Positions 1-4,900 of a stretch of 7,225 bases of DNA are shown piece after piece. Source of the DNA: Acidobacteriota bacterium. Lineage in GTDB: Bacteria; Acidobacteriota; Blastocatellia; RBC074. The stretch is taken from positions 1-7,225 of the forward strand of contig JABFSD010000554.1 in the NCBI GenBank assembly GCA_013140935.1. The letters are read 5' to 3'. Position 1 is the first letter of the stretch; each line of letters begins with the position of its first letter. Made by a program: the position numbers and the translations under genes. The notes below the pieces were generated by a model. The model was not told where the DNA came from, ran no database searches, and worked only from the letters and a program-made list of their open reading frames with translations.

Positions 1-151
1 GGTCTACGTCGCCGCGTCCGATCAACGTAAGCGGCAAACGCAGCTTGACTTGATCGAGCCCCGCCAAACCTTGCGCGCCTGCGTAAAGCACTTCGCTCGT
101 CACGCCGCCGATGGTCGCGGTCAGGGGAGCCGCCGCCTGCCGGTTACGAAC
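1..151 (-). pseudogene. Fragment of TIGR03437-type extracellular C-terminal domain (Acidobacteriota), running off the left edge
   Basis: Read on the minus strand in the frame whose codons start at 2, 5, 8 and so on, the sequence gives a run beginning VRNRQ, then LTATIGGVTSEVLYAGAQG, then LDQVKLRLPLTLIGRGDVD. This pattern (a TIGG core, a YAG turn, then LDQV and a basic/hydrophobic strand) is that of TIGR03437, a beta-rich domain found at the C-terminus of many large secreted proteins of Acidobacteriota. Its function is unknown. The match starts about at position 151 and is open to base 1, so the C-terminal end lies outside the window. Upstream of 151 the same frame stays open but reads antisense through the dinG relic and no longer resembles the family, so the host protein has lost everything N-terminal to this point, or the join is artificial. 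No start codon can be assigned. The family assignment is from memory of the motif and fairly secure; whether this is a broken gene or an assembly chimera is not decided. Confidence 0.72.
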
Positions 152-155
152 CGGC
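139..155. repeat. 17-base inverted repeat at the TIGR03437/dinG junction
   Basis: The sequence GCCGGTTACGAACCGGC has two perfect 7-bp arms around a 3-base spacer (ACG). It lies exactly where protein similarity switches from the minus-strand TIGR03437 fragment (ending about 149-151) to the plus-strand dinG relic (starting about 148-154). It could be the site of an inversion or template-switch event, or an amplification chimera. It is too short and isolated to call a terminator or transposon end. Confidence 0.7.
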
Positions 156-948
156 GCCGATTGATTCGTCAGGCATTCTCGCCGACCGCTTGTTTGAGAA
201 AGTAGCAAGCTGCGTGCTGACTTCGGCGACGCTGACCAGCAACGCTTCGGTTGAATTCATCCGCTCGCGCCTCGGCGTAGCCAAAGCCGACGAACTCATC
301 GCCGAATCCAACTTCGATTTCAAAGAGCAGGCGTTGATTTACCTGCCCCAAGGCATCCCTGATCCGCGTGATCGCGGTTTTGCCGAAGCCGCCGCCGAAG
401 AAATCATCAAGCTCCTGAATATCACGCAAGGCCGCGCTTTCGTCCTTTCGATTAGTTATGGCAGTTACGGCGGGATGCAGGCGCTGCGCCAACTCGTCGA
501 ACCCGAAATTGATTTTCCCGTGTTGATGCAAGGCGAAGGCGCGCGTTCGGGTTTGTTGGATAAGTTTCGCGCTACGCCGAACTCGGTGCTGTTCACCACC
601 GCCAGCTTCTGGCAAGGCGTAGAACGTGCGCGGCGAGAGCTTTTCCTGCGTCATCATAGACAAGCTGCCCTTTGCCGTACCCTCAGACCCCGTAGTCGCC
701 GCGCGCCAGCGCCACATTGACCAACAAGGCGGCAGCAGCTTCAACGAATACTCCGTGCCATCGGCGATCATCACGCTCAAACAAGGCGTAGGCCGCTTGA
801 TTCGTTCCGCCTCAGATCGCGGCGTGATCGCACTGCTCGATGTACGGTTGTTGACGAAAGGTTACGGACAACAATTTCTTGAGAGCCTGCCGCCATGCCG
901 GATTACGCGGAGATTGATGAGGTAGAGGTTTTCTTTGGCGCGGAGTGA
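148..948 (+). pseudogene. dinG: DinG/XPD-family ATP-dependent DNA helicase, C-terminal relic, 5'-truncated with two frameshifts
   Basis: The reading runs from E-P-A-P-I-D (148 on) through a VLTSATLT motif (about 211-234), a FRATP...VLFTTASFWQGV segment (about 568-621), VIIDKLPFAVPSDPV, and the arginine-finger motif VI QGVGRLIRSASDRG (about 782-823). These are the C-terminal helicase motifs of the DinG/YoaA branch of XPD-like superfamily 2 helicases, which unwind DNA during replication stress. The Walker A/B and iron-sulfur regions are absent. Two indels break the frame. An extra A at 623/624 turns expected Gly-Val-Asp-Val-Arg-Gly-Glu into frame-shifted sequence. A base missing near 908-910 (probably GGG to GG) hides the natural tail EIDEVEVFFGAE, which ends at TGA 946-948. 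Correcting both restores one continuous DinG C-terminus of about 267 residues. The relic is G+C-rich (35/60 at 241-300) and ends convergently with the minus-strand gene at 1143. Sequencing error is possible, but the neighbouring frame of more than 5 kb is intact, which favours real decay. Confidence 0.85.
454..471 (+). repeat. Imperfect 9-bp tandem duplication within the dinG relic
   Basis: AGTTATGGC (454-462) is followed directly by AGTTACGGC (463-471), one mismatch. In the protein this gives Ser-Tyr-Gly-Ser-Tyr-Gly-Gly-Met-Gln, where DinG proteins as I recall them have a single Thr/Ser-Ser-Tyr-x-x-Met segment after the strand that ends in FVL. It looks like a small in-frame duplication, compatible with a gene free of selection. 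Confidence 0.45.
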
Positions 949-1033
949 GACGCGCATTTGTAGTGGAGGTTGGGCAATGCGCCCGCCGTCCAATAAGGCC
1001 ATTTATGAATATATTATCAGGACGCGCTGAATT

Positions 1034-1150
1034 ATGACTGAGTCGGACAAGGCAAATTACAATGTTCTCCTATCTGAGAAATTCCAATTGGTGGCTCAAT
1101 CCCAACTCCTCGATAACCTGTTGATTCAAAACATCGCAACGATTATTTAA
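1034..1150 (+). CDS. Doubtful small ORF (38 aa), hypothetical
   Basis: ATG at 1034 opens a 38-codon frame ending TAA at 1148-1150. A weak AGGA lies at 1019-1022, about 11 bases upstream, and a stop codon (1028-1030) sits just before the start. The product begins MTESDKANYNVLLSEKFQLV and ends in a leucine/isoleucine-rich tail (LLDNLLIQNIATII). It would be soluble and possibly helical. It resembles nothing I recognise. The last 8 bases overlap the end of the minus-strand 214-aa gene. A frame this short arises easily by chance, so it is listed mainly because it is the only candidate gene in the 949-1142 spacer. Confidence 0.18.
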   Translation: MTESDKANYNVLLSEKFQLVAQSQLLDNLLIQNIATII

Positions 1151-1787
1151 GAGTCTCAACCGCAAAGTATGTTCGTCGAATCTCAAAAACTTGCTCTTGC
1201 TTTATCCCCACACCATTTTCATTAGTATCCAGCCCTAGTAAAATAGCTATTGATATGCCTTTTGCTTTAACTGTTCCATCAGGTCTCATAGGTGACTCTT
1301 GCACGTTTGGCCCGCTTGTTGCCACCATCAACGACCCTTTAGGCATTATTTTTTTTGTAGCAATTTTCCAGAGGGTATCCTTTTGTAATCGCCAAGTCTC
1401 TCCCCAAGCCCCATAACCCGGTCCAGCGACAATCGCCGCAATAACTTCATCTTCTGTTAGTGGCAAATATGAGGACAATTGCTGGTTGCAACCTTTCTCT
1501 TCGTTAAACTTTCTAATAGCTTCGTTTAGCGGTATCTCTGCTTGGTAGCCATACCTATTTTGCGCTTCTCTCTGTGCAATCATTTCGTATGGTATGGTTT
1601 TGTCCTCAAGAGTGGTAAACCAACAAGGAGACACATTAGACTTCTTAGGTAATTGATTGTCCATGTTGATTTTGCTCTGTAAGCTAACTTTACCGGAAAT
1701 CGCTAAACTTGACCAGGTAAACCAAGAGACTCCTGCAAACACAGAAGTACAAAGCAATAATAATAAAAAACGCTTTCTAGTTTTCAT
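1143..1787 (-). CDS. Exported or membrane-anchored protein of unknown function (214 aa), candidate immunity protein of the RHS toxin
   Basis: The ATG at 1787 is preceded by AAGGA six bases away. The N-terminus is a basic MKTRKR followed by a hydrophobic stretch (residues 7-30), so it is either a cleaved signal peptide or a single membrane anchor; Cys13 lacks a convincing lipobox. The rest, about 180 residues, should lie outside the cytoplasm. Visible blocks are EIPLNEAIRKFN (84-95), LPLTEDEVIAAI (108-119), an aromatic/glycine segment GPGYGAWGETW (122-132), and a DTNENG turn (187-192) before a beta-like tail. The pairing of an 'L-x-E-A-x-x-x-F-N' block with 'P-L-T-E-D-E-V-I-A-A-I' recalls hypothetical proteins of Planctomycetota and Acidobacteriota, from memory and unchecked; no function is known to me. 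It lies 142 bp downstream of the RHS gene on the same strand, the usual place for an immunity gene, and its apparent export would suit a periplasmic target. Alternatively it is an unrelated secreted protein. It is a confident gene with an inferred role, and A+T-richer (22/60 G+C at 1201-1260) than its left neighbour. Confidence 0.82.
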   Translation of the reverse strand: MKTRKRFLLLLLCTSVFAGVSWFTWSSLAISGKVSLQSKINMDNQLPKKSNVSPCWFTTLEDKTIPYEMIAQREAQNRYGYQAEIPLNEAIRKFNEEKGCNQQLSSYLPLTEDEVIAAIVAGPGYGAWGETWRLQKDTLWKIATKKIMPKGSLMVATSGPNVQESPMRPDGTVKAKGISIAILLGLDTNENGVGIKQEQVFEIRRTYFAVETLK

Positions 1788-1793
1788 ATAATT

Positions 1794-1798
1794 TCCTT
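1794..1798 (-). promoter_or_regulatory. Ribosome binding site of the 214-aa gene
   Basis: On the minus strand AAGGA stands six bases before the ATG at 1787 (read AAGGAAATTATATG). It supports this start. I see no clear -35/-10 pair between it and the RHS stop codon, so the gene may share the RHS transcript or use an unrecognised promoter. Confidence 0.65.
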
Positions 1799-1842
1799 GT
1801 AAATTTTCAAAGTTTATTAAGAAGGCCAGAAGAGTAGAATCA

Positions 1843-1854
1843 TTGAGTACTCAA
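1843..1854. repeat. Perfect 12-bp palindrome in the RHS/214-aa gene spacer
   Basis: TTGAGTACTCAA reads the same on both strands and lies 55 bases upstream of the 214-aa start codon. It could be an operator half-site pair for a dimeric regulator, or chance. No second copy was noticed elsewhere in the window. Confidence 0.4.
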
Positions 1855-1860
1855 GCGAAT

Positions 1861-1897
1861 AGACACATTGGGATGGTAGGCACCGTGCAACGTGTCT
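1861..1897 (-). other. Hairpin just downstream of the RHS gene (10-bp stem)
   Basis: On the minus-strand transcript AGACACGTTG pairs with CAATGTGTCT, ten pairs including one G-U, around a 17-base loop. The same stem on the plus strand would contain an A-C mismatch, so it fits minus-strand RNA better. It begins 33 bases after the RHS stop codon. No U-run follows, so it is not a standard intrinsic terminator. It could stabilise the RHS mRNA end or partly reduce read-through into the 214-aa gene. Confidence 0.45.
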
Positions 1898-1929
1898 TTC
1901 ACCTTCAAACTTTAAGAATGATTTACCGT

Positions 1930-4900
1930 CTACTCGTCCGGTGAAAATACAGGTGATGGAAGGTAGCACTCTGGGTTTCTTATCATCACCACGTTAAACC
2001 GGAAAGCGTTCGCATAATATCCTTGATTGCTGTCAAATGGAATGAAACCAAACTCTGCGTGTCCGTTTAACCTTGACATTTGTTGTATCACTTTCATTCC
2101 CTGCACACCTGCTCGCGTTTCCCAACCTAAAAAGATTGCAGTGTGGTTTTCTCCACCTTGGCCCGAATTTTTTGAGATATATCGTTTTTCCTGTCTGTTG
2201 AATGTTGCAACAACAGTTCCTTTCTCAAGGTTCATTCCGTAGGTTAAGTCACTTCCCATTGTCCAATTTGGAGTGAGTCGGTCGCTGCGAGTTAGGCGGT
2301 TCGTATAGGCGTCTAGGCGATCACTTTCCCAAGCCATTGGCAATCGCGCACACTGAGCAATCCCATCACCATCGAGGTATTGAACTTTACGATCTGCTAC
2401 TTGCTTTTCAAGCTCAGGCACATCTGAAACAACAAAAGGGACTCTAAACGGTATAAGGGAATCAATTACAAAACGATATTTGATTGGTGCGGTAGTCGCC
2501 TGAAACGTTGTTTGACCTGGGTTATACGGATCAGGCACTTCTTTCCAAATCGTCTGAGACTTGTCGCGACTTCCCTCGTCAGATTCCACGTGCCCGAAAA
2601 CACCAAGCTGTATCAACGATACATAGCTAGTAGATTTCCAATCAATTTCAGTTCCTGCGGATCGTAAGATGCTTTTTGCCCAATGTTGATCAATTTCTAT
2701 TCCATTGAAGAGTATTGTAGGTGTATTAGGGTTTCTGGTGCCAGTTCCTAGAAGGTCTTGCATTGGCTCTGGAGCTGGCGGCTGCGGGGCAGGATCGGTT
2801 AACCCAATATTGACCCCATCAATATTCCGCTGCTCTGCTATGGAAAACCCGTGAGTGCTAACATTACTAGTTTGCACTGTCGCTCTTGTAGCGATGATGG
2901 GCTTGACATGCTCCCACTCTAGGTAGATGAAAGTGCCATTTTGCTGGTAGTAATAACGTTGTGACGCAACCAAATGATCGCCGACGTAAATATTGCCTTC
3001 AATTTTTGCGCCAATAGGTGAATAATCAGCGGAATATGTATTAGCTCCTTTTATAACCGCGATAACTGCACCGTCTAAAACAGATGATCTTATTAAGTAT
3101 TGGTTCAAATTTGAGTGAGGATTACGCACTACAGCCCTGCCGTCACCGTCAGTCCAGTTACGCGAATTATCCGTTGTTCCTATCTTTTTCACTCTTGCGG
3201 ATATACCTGCGGCCTCATATTCAAACGTATTGTACCCGTCATTTGTTAGGTTGCCGGATCTATCATACAGTGGAGTAATTGTGACTAACGCATTATTCAA
3301 GTCTGGAATATAAGTAGTGCGCCGTCCATATCCATCGTAATTTATCGTGGCGTTATCACCAGCGCCCCACACAAAACCACCCCGTCCGGTTGTCTGCCCC
3401 CAAACATTATACGAAAAGTCTTGCCAGTATGGGCTAGTAGCGACACCTTGACTATATTCAAATGCTGGACTATGAGGTTGAGTGCCATTTAAGCGAAAAT
3501 TTGTCGCCTGATCACTGGTAAATGCGTTTTTTAACCTACCTAAGTCATCGTAAATGTATGCACGGTCAAAATCATCATTCTCTGTATTTTTCACCGCCTT
3601 TAATCTTCCATCAGAATAATAATTATATTCGGCCCCCATTCTGTTTTGAATTCCGGTACTACCGCTAGGGGTATATAATTGATAGGTAGACAGCTGCATG
3701 TTGTTATTGAACGTAGACATCTCATACCCATTATGACCATAGTTAGCTGTCATCAATGCGCCCCAAGCGGTATATTTCAGACCACTTAAATACGTTGTTA
3801 TACCAGAAGAAGGACTGCCTATAAGACTTGTAACGTTGCCAGTATTGTCATAATTGTGGGTAAAGAAAAAGTCATCTTGAGGGCGCTTCGTCGAGGTAAA
3901 ATCCACTCTCGCAGGCTGATTCGCCAAGTTGTAAGTATACTTCAATTTATAAGCGTGAAGCTGACTCTGACTATCAACCAGATCTTTGAAAATCTTTGTT
4001 TCCTCTTTAACGCGACTCAACTCGTCGTGAGTGTAGACAGTCTCTGCCCAAGGAGTACCTGAAGATGCAAGGTCGAGCTTCTCCGTCATTTTTGTGCGAT
4101 TACCATTCTCATCGTATTCAAAGAGCAGGCAATTTGACGGCAAAATTGGATACGTCGGAGAGGCGGGCAATGTATAGGTAACGTTTTTGACCAGGGGCCT
4201 CTTGTAATAAGTATAATTGGTGGCTACTCCTCTAGGGTCTGTTTTACACTTTAATGTGTTGTCTGTGTTATATGCAAACTCCGTGTATGCCTCGTCTTCT
4301 GGTGATTTCTTTTTCCAGACGCGCCCGTAGCCATCATACATCGTCAGCCAGCTTCTAGGCGCTCCCGCTGGATTTGGGCCAGCGTCTATTACCTTACGCT
4401 CAGTCATTAAGTCGCGTGTGTCATATTGATAGGTTTCCGTTATACAGACAGCAGCATTGGAGCCAGTCCCTTTATAGGCATCCGTTTTCACCATGCGCCC
4501 GAAAATATCATAAGAACTCACTACTTTCCTGCCCGCTTCATCGGTACGAGTCACTTGATTAATTCCTGAGCAGCCACACCCTTCATAAGAAAGAGTCACA
4601 GTTGAATTATCTGCGTGAGTTGTAATGAGTGGGCGACCTTTCCAGTCGTATGTTTGGGAAGAAGTAACATATAACGTATCCATGCCAGCAGGGTTATAAC
4701 TAATATCAATCTGCGTGGGTCTTGAACGAGTTTTGATTCGCCCCATCACATCGTAAACAACGTAAGCCGATTTCATGTGCCCCATCGCACTTGGCGGGTT
4801 TGGATTGCTTGGGGTGGGATAGCCAGGATTATTGGGGAAATCACTGATTGTCATTCGTTCCCTGCTGGCACCATCCAAATAGTGATGCGTCCAAGTCCCG

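Noticed and set aside
169..780. 203-codon open frame on the minus strand
   Set aside because: It is antisense to the dinG relic, which shows clear helicase motifs on the plus strand; long antisense frames are common in G+C-rich genes.
972..984. Small hairpin GGGC-AATGC-GCCC after the dinG relic
   Set aside because: The stem is only 4 bp and no T-run follows, so an intrinsic terminator cannot be supported.
1083..1090. Palindrome CCAATTGG in the 949-1142 spacer
   Set aside because: An 8-bp palindrome is expected by chance and has no partner site nearby.
1748..1752. Cys13 of the 214-aa protein as a lipoprotein attachment site
   Set aside because: The residues before it are Leu-Leu-Leu, not the small residues needed at -1, and the hydrophobic segment continues well past the cysteine.
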